A stretch of 33,183 nucleotides of DNA from Bacteroidota bacterium (GTDB taxonomy: Bacteria > Bacteroidota > Bacteroidia > Flavobacteriales > Flavobacteriaceae). The position numbers and the translations under genes were made by a program. Positions 7,431 to 16,196 of the stretch are shown here, piece after piece (within the stretch, counting starts at the first letter, position 1; each line of letters starts with the position of its first letter). The notes below the pieces were generated by a model. It ran no database searches. It saw only the letters and a list, made by a program, of their open reading frames with translations, and was not told the DNA's origin. Location of the stretch: the NCBI GenBank assembly GCA_023457535.1, contig JAEWLN010000121.1:1-33183 (forward strand), in the 5' to 3' direction.

Positions 7431-7811
7431 TTAATTCGCCAGTCGGGGCAAACCCCATCGGATCAGCGCTACGGCGAGCAATGCACCGCTGGTATTGGCC
7501 AACACATCGGCAAAATCTGCCTGCCGCGTCGTGGTCAGCGTACTTTGCAAGATCTCGATCAAACCGCCGTACAACACCGAGGCCAAAAATGCCCTGAGCA
7601 GCGGCCTTGACACCGAAAGGCGCAAAAACGCAAACCAAAGCAGCGTAAAACCAAAATGGAACATGGCGTGTACGTATTTGTCTGCGCCTTGTAAACCGAC
7701 AGTCGGAAATTCGTTGAAACTGACCAGGCACAAAACGCCGATCACCAGCGTCCAACACAAGGCCAGAATCAACCACAGTTTTTTATGCGCCAATAAGGTC
7801 TTTGTATGCAT
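7431..7811 (-). CDS. VanZ-like family small membrane protein
   Basis: This protein of about 126 residues has four predicted transmembrane helices, and its TM2-TM3 region resembles the VanZ family: GADKYVHAMFHFGFTLLWF, then GGLIEILQSTLTTTRQADFADVLANTSGALLA. The conserved polar residues D, K, H and E of the family are present. The function of chromosomal VanZ-like proteins is generally unknown; resistance to teicoplanin is known only for the enterococcal protein. The likely ATG is at 7811 (MHTKTLLAHKKLW), inside the gcvH coding region; a GTG or ATG further upstream at 7832 is possible. It overlaps gcvH by 29 bp and is followed by a terminator. Confidence 0.85.
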   Translation of the reverse strand: MHTKTLLAHKKLWLILALCWTLVIGVLCLVSFNEFPTVGLQGADKYVHAMFHFGFTLLWFAFLRLSVSRPLLRAFLASVLYGGLIEILQSTLTTTRQADFADVLANTSGALLAVALIRWGLPRLAN

Positions 7812-8163
7812 CGGCTGAAAGTAATTGGTCAAAGTCCGCGGTATTGCTCACCTTGACCTTGATCATCCAGCCATTGCCGTAAGGATCTGTGTTGACCGTT
7901 TCCGGCGCCGTTTCGAGCGACTCGTTGAATTCGATGATCTCGCCGGCCATCGGCAAAAACAAATCAGATACGGTCTTGACCGCTTCCACGGTGCCAAAAA
8001 CTTCGTCCTGTCCGAGCGTCTGGTCTAGCGTTTCGACTTCTACGTAAACGATGTCACCGAGTTCTTTTTGAGCAAAATCGGTAATACCCACCGTGGCTAC
8101 ATCGCCGTCAAGCGACACCCATTCGTGGTCTTTGGTATACTTTAAATTGGCTGGAATGTTCAT
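7783..8163 (-). CDS. gcvH: Glycine cleavage system H protein
   Basis: This 126-residue lipoyl carrier protein shuttles the aminomethyl group between the P, T and L proteins of the glycine cleavage system. The lipoylated lysine is K63 in FGTVEAVKTVSDL. Other family signatures are KYTKDHEW near the start, GITDFAQKELGDIVYVE, and ETVNTDPYGNGWMIKV. The ATG at 8163 (MNIPANLKY) is the usual H-protein start; a frame extending to 8190 adds nine residues that do not look native. The vanZ start lies inside its 3' end. The other gcv genes are not in the window. Confidence 0.96.
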   Translation of the reverse strand: MNIPANLKYTKDHEWVSLDGDVATVGITDFAQKELGDIVYVEVETLDQTLGQDEVFGTVEAVKTVSDLFLPMAGEIIEFNESLETAPETVNTDPYGNGWMIKVKVSNTADFDQLLSADAYKDLIGA

Positions 8164-8184
8164 GGGATTGGTTGTTATATTGTA

Positions 8185-8205
8185 GCGCAAATGTAACGTT
8201 TGCGC
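8185..8205. promoter_or_regulatory. Promoter and overlapping inverted repeat before gcvH
   Basis: TACATTTG (8195-8188 on the minus strand) matches the TAnnTTTG -7 element, 25 bp before the gcvH ATG; a TTTT about 20 bp further upstream is a poor -33 match. The left arm of a perfect 7-bp inverted repeat, GCGCAAA-TGTAACG-TTTGCGC (8185-8205), overlaps the -7 box. It could be an operator or part of the 3' end of sprA mRNA. It is not followed by a T-run, so it is not a clear terminator. Confidence 0.5.
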
Positions 8206-8229
8206 CCGTGATTCTAAAATTTTTGAACG

Positions 8230-11200
8230 TTAATTTCCAAAGTTGTAACGAAGCGTAAATCCTGCGCGGATGTTGGTGATCGGGAATGAAGTCGAAATCA
8301 CCGCCTTGGAGAATGAGTGGTCGTAATAGAAGATTGCCGTAAGGTTCTTGCTGAAAGAATAGTCTGCCGTAAGCTTGGCCGACCACAGGTTCTGCCCGCC
8401 GGAAAGCTGGTTGTTGTCATAGTCCAGATAGCGTACGATGGTCTCGCTGTTGCGGTACGATCCGTCGATCTTGATGTTGATGTCGCTTTTGATGATACCG
8501 GTCGGGTTATCGGCCAGTCGCGTTGAAATGATCACGTCCTTGATGCGGTAACCAAGTCCTACAACATACTCCAGACCCTTGACCTCGGTAAGCAGGTTGT
8601 TGTCAAAACTCATCGACAAGGCACGGTCCTTTTTCATCTCGGCCAATACTTTGAACGAATTCTTGAATTCCATGTCCACGCGCATCAGCGGCGAGAATTG
8701 CTCGACCAGGTTGATGTTCTGGATCAGCGTTTTGTTGTACAGGTTTCCACCGGCATCTACGTTGAGCGACCCATCGTTGCGTCGGCCGGTCGGGGCTTTG
8801 TCGTATTCAAAATTCGAACGGAACGAATTGATCGTATACGAAGCCTTGTAGCTGTTTTGCAGCGAGAAACGCTTGAACCGGTCTTTAAAGAACTTGTAGC
8901 GCATGAGTCCGCTGTACTTGATCGTCCAGTTGGGGATCGGGATGTCGCGGAACGCATCGAGCGAAATCTTTTTGGTGTCCTCGCCGGCAGGCTTGCTGAT
9001 GAGTCCGGTGTAAGCCGACAGGAACGACGGGATCAACACCGCCTGGTTGTTCTTGCCAAAACCGATCGGATAGCCCGCATTGGCCTGATAGATCGCATAA
9101 CGCGGATCGCTCGGATCGGTGATCACATTGGCGCCTTCATTGTATCGCGGAATAGGCTGCCCGGCGTAGAATTGCTCGGCCAGTCGGTTGGCGATGATAA
9201 TGCGGTTGGTCTTGAAATCGTCAAATGCCGATGACGTAAGCTCGTCGCTGGTCTTGAACGCCGTGGCCAGCATCACGGTCGAAATCGAAAAGTTCCCGAA
9301 CGTATACGGCGAACGCGAATTGTACTGCCCGCCGGTAATATCGTATTGCTCTGAATAATTGTCGACATAGGTGCGGTCTGCATTGAGGTCGATCTTGAAA
9401 TCCGGGAACAGATCCACGTTGGCCGTCATGTTGAGCGTCTTGCTCGTTACGGCCGTATAGTTCTGGTTGAATTCCGGATAGTTCGTCAGATAGCCGCGTT
9501 TGGCCGACTCAAAGCGCACGTCGTCCTGCGAACCAAGGATGAACCCAAGCGTAGGCTTGGTCGTACCAAAGAACCCGAGTCCCGGCAAATAACCCGGCAA
9601 TACCGTTCCCTGGTTTTGCGTGTAATTGACCTGGATGTTCTTGATGCTCGTGGCAATGCCGATGAGTCCGTCAACGAACACATTGCCCTGGTTGGCCGCC
9701 GGCTGCGCAGTGTTGGTGATCTTTTCGCCCGGTTTTGGCTGACGGGCCGGCTGCGGCGCACGTGCAGGCGTTTTTGGCTTTTTGCTGAGCCCGATGTATT
9801 TGTAGAACAAATCCATATTGAGCGTGGTGTTGAGCTTGTGCGATGCCGCATTCTGGATCGTGTTACCCAGGTTGTACGTCACATCGTCCACTTCCACTTC
9901 CTGCAACGCGATCGAAGCGCGCTGCCAGCTGTAATCTCCCGTGTACGAATAGGTCGATTTGAGGAAGGCAAACGTCGGGATCTTGTTGATCGGCAAATCG
10001 TAATTGACGACAATCTGCTGCGAATGTTGGTTTGGCGTACCGATGTTCCAGTAATCGTCCCAAATCGTCACCGTATTGTCCGGCTCGTTGTTTTCGTTCA
10101 GATAATTCCTGACGATGTTACTCGAGGTCGCAGTATAATTGATCTTGAGCGCCTTGGTCAGGTTGTAGTTGAAACCGTATTGGTAGTTGAACAAAAAGTT
10201 CCGTCTGTACAAGGCGTCGAGCGGAATACCCGCCACGTCCACCTGCCTGAACTGTTGTTTGTTGAACTGGCGGATGATGTTCGTGCTGAACGAGATGTTC
10301 GACGGCAGATAATTGAAATTAAAATCGCTGAGCAACTTCCAATAGCTGCTTTTTTTGAAGAACTTGCTCTTGGAGAACGGCTCCACCGGCTTGGGCTGGA
10401 AGTTGTAAGTATAATCTACTGTCGTATTGACCTGCTGGTCGCGGAAACTTTCGATCTCAAAATTGTGTCGGTCCACTTCATTGTATGAATACGACAAAGT
10501 AAGGTTTTCCGGATCGTAAATGCGCTGCTTCTGCTCTGGCGCGCGCTCTTTCCTGACCCCGATGAAATTGATGCTTTGGCGCTTGGTGTAATCGATCGCG
10601 CGGTTTTTGATGTTTTCGCGTTCGGCCACATCTGTCGTTACATCGAGCAACTGGTCGAGTTTGATATCCTGATTGAACGGATCGTATTCCGGGGTAATGA
10701 TCTCCTCGCCGATACCGTAATTGAACGGCAGGTTGATGCCCCATTTTTTAGGCAATAATTTTCCGAGATTCAGGTTCGTAACCACATTGTATTGCTTCAT
10801 GTCTTCGCGGCTGCGCTCATTCGGGCCTTGCTCGAGGGTTCCAAATCCGATTGTGCTCATCCTTCCGGTCGCCGATACCGTCGCAAAATCCGCCACATTG
10901 CCATCGACGTTGACCACTGCGGCCATACCGCCTTTGTTGTCCATTTCGGCCAAACGCAATTCATTGAACCACACCTCGCCCGTAATTTCGCGTCCGGCCG
11001 GATTAGCCGGTGTTTGCGTGTTGTTGCGGACCCCTACCATGAGCGTGCGCACCAGTCCGAAGTTCGGGTTACCGCGCACCCCGATGCGCAAGTTGCCTAC
11101 TTGCTTGTAATAGATTTCCCCCGGCGCAAGCGGTCCGGTTTGACGCGATTCGATCTTGATCTCTGTCAGCGAAGCCAACGCCAGGTCGATTTCGTTTGCG

Positions 11201-14200
11201 GCAGGCCAAACCAGCTCCGGGATCCCCGCGCCCGGCTGGGTCACTTCGAGCGGAATTTCAACCTGGTAAAAGTTCTCGGTAAAATCATTCCCGAATCGGA
11301 TAAAACCCGACATCTCACCGCTGCTGATCGGCGCCGGATTGTCGTTGACCAATGCCTCGGCATGCAGGAACATTTTGAGTCGCTTGAACTGGCGCATGTC
11401 GACGCTCACATTCTTGAACACCGCACGCGAATCGCCCGGCTCCAAACCGGTACCGGAAACGCGCAACGCCAGTGACTGTTCGTTCTGGTTGATCAGCGTG
11501 TTGTTGTTGTACAACTGCTCGCGCACCACACCCGGCGGCGATACATAACGCACCGGAGAACGCTCTGAGTTTTCCTGGATGTTGACCGATTCCACGTCAA
11601 AATCTGTGGTATCGAGGTTGTTCTGTTCTGTGGTTTCGTTCGGATCGAGCGTGTTCTGGTAACGTCTCCATTCGCCGCGCACCAAATCGAGCGCACCAAA
11701 ACGAATCGTAATGTCGTCGTTGAATCCGGTCAGGAACATACGCATGAAACGAATGGACGTAAAATCGGAGATCGCCCCTACTTTGCTTTCAAATTGCGTG
11801 ATCGGGATCTTGAACTGGATCCATCTTCCCGGCGTGGTTCCGCCCGGCGCATTCGACCCCGGGATCGAGGCTACTACTTCCTGTACGTTCGTGATGAAAT
11901 TCGACCCTACGTTCATGCCCGGCTCCACATCAATATGGTATTCGTAATAGGCGTTGATCTCGTCCATGGTATTGTCGCGGTTGATGTCCTCGACATCCGG
12001 AACGGTCGTGCTGCCGCGGTTGGAATCAGATACGTTGACCGGCGAGTTGCCCTGCGTGCCATTGTAAAATTTATAGCGGTCGAGAATGTTTCCGGTCGCA
12101 GCGAGAAAGAATTGATAATTGTCTCCGGCAGGATCGGGTTGGCCGGCGTAATTGGTATAAATGGCGGCTTCTTCAGCATCGTTGAGTCCGTCAAGACCCA
12201 CGTCCTGCGCGGCGCGGTTGCCTTCATTGGTGTCAAAGGCGTACACGAGCGACTGCGAACCGGCCACTTTACCCCAAGGCGTGTTGTAGACAAACTGGTT
12301 GGTCGATCCCGGCTCGGGCAAACCATTTTCGTACTGCTTGCGTCCGTCTTTTAAAATATCTTCGGAAATCGATCCGAGGTTAAAGAAAATCTTACCGCGG
12401 TTGGTCTGGTTGTTGGGCTGCGGACCGTTGTAACCTACATACGGATCGAGCATCCAGAACTGGATGTATTCCACATTGCCCTGTTCGAAGTTGGTCGAAT
12501 TGAGCGCGCGCATGATCCCGCCAAAATTATCTCCGGGTGCCGCGGCAACATTCGGGTTGTTGTTGTAAGGACCGCGCTCACGTGGGTAATAGGTCAAATC
12601 GAGCGTCGGCAAGGTGACGATCTGCCCTACGGCAATGTCCGTGTTCGGGTACAGTTCCTCGTTCATGATCTGGCGCGTCTTATTCCACGAGATGTCATCG
12701 ACCGAAATTCCGGTAGGGCGCGTGGCGTAAATGATCGGGTCGATCGTATACCAGCTCAGGCGCGAACGCTTGAAACCGTATTGCAGGTTGTTGAGCAGAT
12801 TGCCGCCGAAATCCGGGTACAGATTCGGGCCCGATGTCGGTTTGATCGGCACCGATGAAAGCGACCACGAGGAAGGCGTGCGCAAATCGATCGTGGTTTG
12901 CGAGCCTTCGAAATCGTCTACGTACAATGTCGATTCGCCGTTGAACTGGTCGGCCTTTGGCGTATCGGGCTTCAGGAAGGCGACCTCGCCGCGGAACGAG
13001 AAATTGGAAGGCACATCGGTATCGATGTTGGGCAATTTGTTGACCATGCGCGTCAGGAACGGAACCTCGGTCGAATAGTTGACGTTCATGCCGTAAATGG
13101 TATTGTTGACCGATTCCTGGCCATAACTCGACTTTTGCGTAAACGGACGCTCGGTCATTTTGAGCATTGTACCGCCGATGACAAAGTTCTCCGAGAATTT
13201 ATGCTCGACGTTAAAGCCCCAGAAACGACGCGTTTGCTGCCCGAAGGTGGAGTTGTTCTCAACCGATACTTCGATGGGAATGTTCGACGCCTGCAACGCC
13301 GGATCGAGGATCTGCACACGGCCGGCCTGATAGTTGACGCTGTAGTCGACGCCTTCCACCAGGATGCGCCCGCCGGCGCTTACGACCACCGAACCTTTGG
13401 GAACGTTGAACGCCCCGATCGGGATGCCGTCGCCGCCGGAGGATTTGAATTTACCGCGCAGCTGGTATTTGTTCTTGTCGCTGTCCTGCAATGCCTGCGC
13501 CTGCGTTTTGCGGTACATGGCCTGGAAGACGTATTTTGCCTGGTTTTGGTTGTACGTATTCGGGTCGGCGTAGGTTTCGGTGCCGTTGCTGAGCTTTTTG
13601 AACATCAGTTCCCCGAACGGCTCTTTGGTCGTAAAAATCAGTCGGCCGTTGGTCTGGTCTACAGTCAGTCCGGGCAGGAAGTCGAAAAATCCGTCACCGC
13701 CGGTTTGCGGATCATTGTTGTAATTGAGCTTGTCGACGTTGAGCACCTTCAAAAGCGGCGTCTCGGCCACGCGGTTCTCAGGCAGCGGATTGGACGGAAA
13801 ATTCGTTCCGGCCACCGGCGTGATGTAATTGAGCGGCGAAGGGTCTGAGTACAAAATATTGAATCGGAAGTCTTCCTGCTCGAGCTGGTAGGCACCTGGA
13901 ATCTGATAGATGTTTTTCATCATGAGGTTCCAGATCGGCGCATCGACGTTGGTCAGCGAGCTTTTGAGCATTTTTACGATCAGCGTTTGCGAAGTGATGC
14001 TCTCAGGCTGTCCGGTCGATGGATCGGTCGGGCCCACCTGCGTTGCATCGACGCCGTCATTCCCGAATTCACCCACCTGGTAAACCGTCGAACCTACCGT
14101 ATACTGATAAGCGACGGCCAGCACTTCATCGTTGTTCAATCGTTGTTGCAATGACACATAACCCAATTGCGGATGAAACGTATACTCATTCGGGCTCAGC

Positions 14201-15546
14201 TTGCGCGCGTTTTCGAGTTTGGCGTAATCTTGCCCCTGGACCGGCGTGACACCTGTAAAACCGGCGTCCGATGTCGCAATCTCGCGGATATTGGGATTCA
14301 GTATACCGCCACCACCGGCGATCAATGCCGGGTTGTAACGGTTATTCTTGTTGTCGACCGGCGAATTGGGCGCCACGGTAAAGAAATTACCCGGCGGCGG
14401 GTTTGGCGTATTGACGATCACGAGGTCGTCATCGGGAACCCCCGTGAGCCGCGCCTCGCCCAAATCCTGCAATGCGATGATGTTGCGCAGGTTGTTGTTG
14501 GTCGTATTGATCCGGTTTTGCTTGTTGGTGATCCACACCTCGAGACGCGTGATCTGGACGCGGCTGTCGATGAACGGATAATTTTCGAGCGACTCATCGT
14601 ATTTGTTGCGGAAATACTGCGAGAGGAAAAAGTGGCGGTCGTTGTCGTAATCGAGCGCAAAGAAATCGAAATCCTGGATCGTTGCGCCGCCTTCAGCCGT
14701 CACGGTGCGCGTTTGCGATTTTTGTTCGGAAAACACCCCGGTTACCGTCGTGCGGCCAAATTGCAATTGTGCCTTGACCCCAAAAAGGCTTTGCGCGCCG
14801 CGTATCAGCGAGCTGTTAAGCGGCAAACTCACGTTACCCACTTCGATTTTCTGGATGATGTCATCCTCTGTAGGCGTGTATTCGAGCTTGATCAGATTCT
14901 GGAACGCAAAGGTCGATTCGGTATCGTAATTGGCCGTAACCTGCAATCGCGTTCCCACTTTGCCCATCAGGCTCATGGAAATGCGCTGGTCGAAGTCAAA
15001 CGTGGTGGTGGTGCGGTTGCGCGGCGAAAAAGCCGGGTTGTCCTGTTTGGTGTAACGAACGCCTAAGTCTATTTCCACCGAGCCCGTCGGCTTGACATCT
15101 ATGGTGTTTGAGCCAAAAATAGACTCAAAGAATCCGGAGTTGACGTAATAGCGCGGCAACAGGTCTTTTTTGGCCTCGGCCGTACCTTCTTTCTTGCCGT
15201 CGATGGCATCGGATTTTTTCTGGAAATATTTGCGCATCGACTCGCGCAGCACTAATTCGTCGTATTCCTTTGGCGTAAGGATAATCGGATAGTTGATGTT
15301 GAAATCATCGACCGAATGGGTGTAAACGTAGCGGTTTGTGACCGGATCGTAAGTATAAGCTTCTACAATACTTGGCGGATTGGCCATTTGGAGCGACCCC
15401 ACCGAAAAACCGGTTTTGATCGAATCCTGCACCTCTTCGTCCGTTTCTTCCTCGACCTGCCCGCGCAGCCCCACACTAAAGAGCAAAAGGGCGCATAAGC
15501 CGGTGAATTTCAGAAATGCCAATGGGTTAAGGTAAAATGTTTTCAA
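8230..15546 (-). CDS. sprA: SprA, outer-membrane translocon of the type IX secretion system
   Basis: This 2438-residue protein matches the size of the SprA/Sov family, the giant outer-membrane barrel through which type IX cargo passes and which is needed for gliding in flavobacteria. A signal peptide (hydrophobic core about residues 8-25, cleavage near LRG-QV) precedes a sequence dominated by short beta strands. Recognisable family-like stretches are the N-terminal GSVEIDLGVRYTKQDNPAFS and DFDQRISMSLMGKVGTRLQV regions and the repeated motif NYSTEVPFL. A low-complexity Pro/Lys/Gln stretch lies at about 1917-1940. It ends in GFTLRYNFGN, as expected of a barrel. The start codon is TTG at 15546, two codons after the ruvA stop in the same frame; no ATG fits the signal peptide. 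Cotranscription with ruvA is likely. Confidence 0.95.
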   Translation of the reverse strand: MKTFYLNPLAFLKFTGLCALLLFSVGLRGQVEEETDEEVQDSIKTGFSVGSLQMANPPSIVEAYTYDPVTNRYVYTHSVDDFNINYPIILTPKEYDELVLRESMRKYFQKKSDAIDGKKEGTAEAKKDLLPRYYVNSGFFESIFGSNTIDVKPTGSVEIDLGVRYTKQDNPAFSPRNRTTTTFDFDQRISMSLMGKVGTRLQVTANYDTESTFAFQNLIKLEYTPTEDDIIQKIEVGNVSLPLNSSLIRGAQSLFGVKAQLQFGRTTVTGVFSEQKSQTRTVTAEGGATIQDFDFFALDYDNDRHFFLSQYFRNKYDESLENYPFIDSRVQITRLEVWITNKQNRINTTNNNLRNIIALQDLGEARLTGVPDDDLVIVNTPNPPPGNFFTVAPNSPVDNKNNRYNPALIAGGGGILNPNIREIATSDAGFTGVTPVQGQDYAKLENARKLSPNEYTFHPQLGYVSLQQRLNNDEVLAVAYQYTVGSTVYQVGEFGNDGVDATQVGPTDPSTGQPESITSQTLIVKMLKSSLTNVDAPIWNLMMKNIYQIPGAYQLEQEDFRFNILYSDPSPLNYITPVAGTNFPSNPLPENRVAETPLLKVLNVDKLNYNNDPQTGGDGFFDFLPGLTVDQTNGRLIFTTKEPFGELMFKKLSNGTETYADPNTYNQNQAKYVFQAMYRKTQAQALQDSDKNKYQLRGKFKSSGGDGIPIGAFNVPKGSVVVSAGGRILVEGVDYSVNYQAGRVQILDPALQASNIPIEVSVENNSTFGQQTRRFWGFNVEHKFSENFVIGGTMLKMTERPFTQKSSYGQESVNNTIYGMNVNYSTEVPFLTRMVNKLPNIDTDVPSNFSFRGEVAFLKPDTPKADQFNGESTLYVDDFEGSQTTIDLRTPSSWSLSSVPIKPTSGPNLYPDFGGNLLNNLQYGFKRSRLSWYTIDPIIYATRPTGISVDDISWNKTRQIMNEELYPNTDIAVGQIVTLPTLDLTYYPRERGPYNNNPNVAAAPGDNFGGIMRALNSTNFEQGNVEYIQFWMLDPYVGYNGPQPNNQTNRGKIFFNLGSISEDILKDGRKQYENGLPEPGSTNQFVYNTPWGKVAGSQSLVYAFDTNEGNRAAQDVGLDGLNDAEEAAIYTNYAGQPDPAGDNYQFFLAATGNILDRYKFYNGTQGNSPVNVSDSNRGSTTVPDVEDINRDNTMDEINAYYEYHIDVEPGMNVGSNFITNVQEVVASIPGSNAPGGTTPGRWIQFKIPITQFESKVGAISDFTSIRFMRMFLTGFNDDITIRFGALDLVRGEWRRYQNTLDPNETTEQNNLDTTDFDVESVNIQENSERSPVRYVSPPGVVREQLYNNNTLINQNEQSLALRVSGTGLEPGDSRAVFKNVSVDMRQFKRLKMFLHAEALVNDNPAPISSGEMSGFIRFGNDFTENFYQVEIPLEVTQPGAGIPELVWPAANEIDLALASLTEIKIESRQTGPLAPGEIYYKQVGNLRIGVRGNPNFGLVRTLMVGVRNNTQTPANPAGREITGEVWFNELRLAEMDNKGGMAAVVNVDGNVADFATVSATGRMSTIGFGTLEQGPNERSREDMKQYNVVTNLNLGKLLPKKWGINLPFNYGIGEEIITPEYDPFNQDIKLDQLLDVTTDVAERENIKNRAIDYTKRQSINFIGVRKERAPEQKQRIYDPENLTLSYSYNEVDRHNFEIESFRDQQVNTTVDYTYNFQPKPVEPFSKSKFFKKSSYWKLLSDFNFNYLPSNISFSTNIIRQFNKQQFRQVDVAGIPLDALYRRNFLFNYQYGFNYNLTKALKINYTATSSNIVRNYLNENNEPDNTVTIWDDYWNIGTPNQHSQQIVVNYDLPINKIPTFAFLKSTYSYTGDYSWQRASIALQEVEVDDVTYNLGNTIQNAASHKLNTTLNMDLFYKYIGLSKKPKTPARAPQPARQPKPGEKITNTAQPAANQGNVFVDGLIGIATSIKNIQVNYTQNQGTVLPGYLPGLGFFGTTKPTLGFILGSQDDVRFESAKRGYLTNYPEFNQNYTAVTSKTLNMTANVDLFPDFKIDLNADRTYVDNYSEQYDITGGQYNSRSPYTFGNFSISTVMLATAFKTSDELTSSAFDDFKTNRIIIANRLAEQFYAGQPIPRYNEGANVITDPSDPRYAIYQANAGYPIGFGKNNQAVLIPSFLSAYTGLISKPAGEDTKKISLDAFRDIPIPNWTIKYSGLMRYKFFKDRFKRFSLQNSYKASYTINSFRSNFEYDKAPTGRRNDGSLNVDAGGNLYNKTLIQNINLVEQFSPLMRVDMEFKNSFKVLAEMKKDRALSMSFDNNLLTEVKGLEYVVGLGYRIKDVIISTRLADNPTGIIKSDINIKIDGSYRNSETIVRYLDYDNNQLSGGQNLWSAKLTADYSFSKNLTAIFYYDHSFSKAVISTSFPITNIRAGFTLRYNFGN

Positions 15547-15549
15547 GTA

Positions 15550-16131
15550 TTATAAATTTTTTAATGCTTGTTTGATTAGTGATTCCACGGTAGCGTCGGG
15601 TTGCGCGGCAACAAGTTTGTCGAGCGCTTTCTCTGCCAATTTTTTGTTAAAGCCCAAAACCTCCAAAGCAGATAACGCTTCGTCTTTGTTTGTATTGTTT
15701 GCCGTCATCGAAACTTCGTCGAGATCGTATACTTTTAACACTTTGTCCCTGAGATCAAGAATCGCGCGCTGTGCCGTTTTGGCACCGACGCCTTTGACCG
15801 ATTGGACCGTAGCGACATCGCCCGAAGCCAACGCCTGAATGATCTTTTTTGGCTCCAGTGACGACAGCATCGTACGGGCGATCCCGGCACCAATGCCAGA
15901 TACCGAAATCAGCATCTTGAAAATCTCGCGTTCCGATTTTTCGACAAAGCCAAACAGCGTATGCGCATCTTCCTTGATTTGCAGATGCGTAAAAAGCCGG
16001 ATGTTTTCGGTTTGCGGAAGCATGGAGTACGTGTGCAGCGAAATGTGCACCTGATAGCCGACACCGTTACAGTCGATGACCACTTCAGTTGGCGATTTTT
16101 CTACTAATTTCCCTTGTAAATGTGCAATCAT
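15550..16131 (-). CDS. ruvA: Holliday junction branch migration complex subunit RuvA
   Basis: This 193-residue protein binds four-way DNA junctions and loads the RuvB motor. The N-terminal OB-fold begins MIAHLQGKLVEKSPTEVVIDCNGVGYQVHIS. Two helix-hairpin-helix motifs follow: SVSGIGAGIARTMLS (about 77-91) and VKGVGAKTAQRAILDLRDK (113-131). The small C-terminal RuvB-binding domain is DEALSALEVLGFNKKLAEKAL onward. The length is typical. It lies 65 bp downstream of maeB and is followed two codons later by sprA. ruvB is not adjacent, being about 4.3 kb upstream beyond queG and maeB. Confidence 0.96.
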   Translation of the reverse strand: MIAHLQGKLVEKSPTEVVIDCNGVGYQVHISLHTYSMLPQTENIRLFTHLQIKEDAHTLFGFVEKSEREIFKMLISVSGIGAGIARTMLSSLEPKKIIQALASGDVATVQSVKGVGAKTAQRAILDLRDKVLKVYDLDEVSMTANNTNKDEALSALEVLGFNKKLAEKALDKLVAAQPDATVESLIKQALKNL

Positions 16132-16150
16132 CGGTTTGTTAAAGTCATGC

Positions 16151-16158
16151 CAAATATA
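16151..16158 (-). promoter_or_regulatory. Candidate -7 element (TATATTTG) for ruvA-sprA
   Basis: TATATTTG fits TAnnTTTG and lies 19 bp before the ruvA ATG in the 65-bp gap after maeB. No good -33 TTTG is visible, so the element may act weakly beside read-through from maeB. Confidence 0.45.
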
Positions 16159-16196
16159 GCAAAAAACTTTAATTGGCGCGCATGTGTGCGTGGTGG

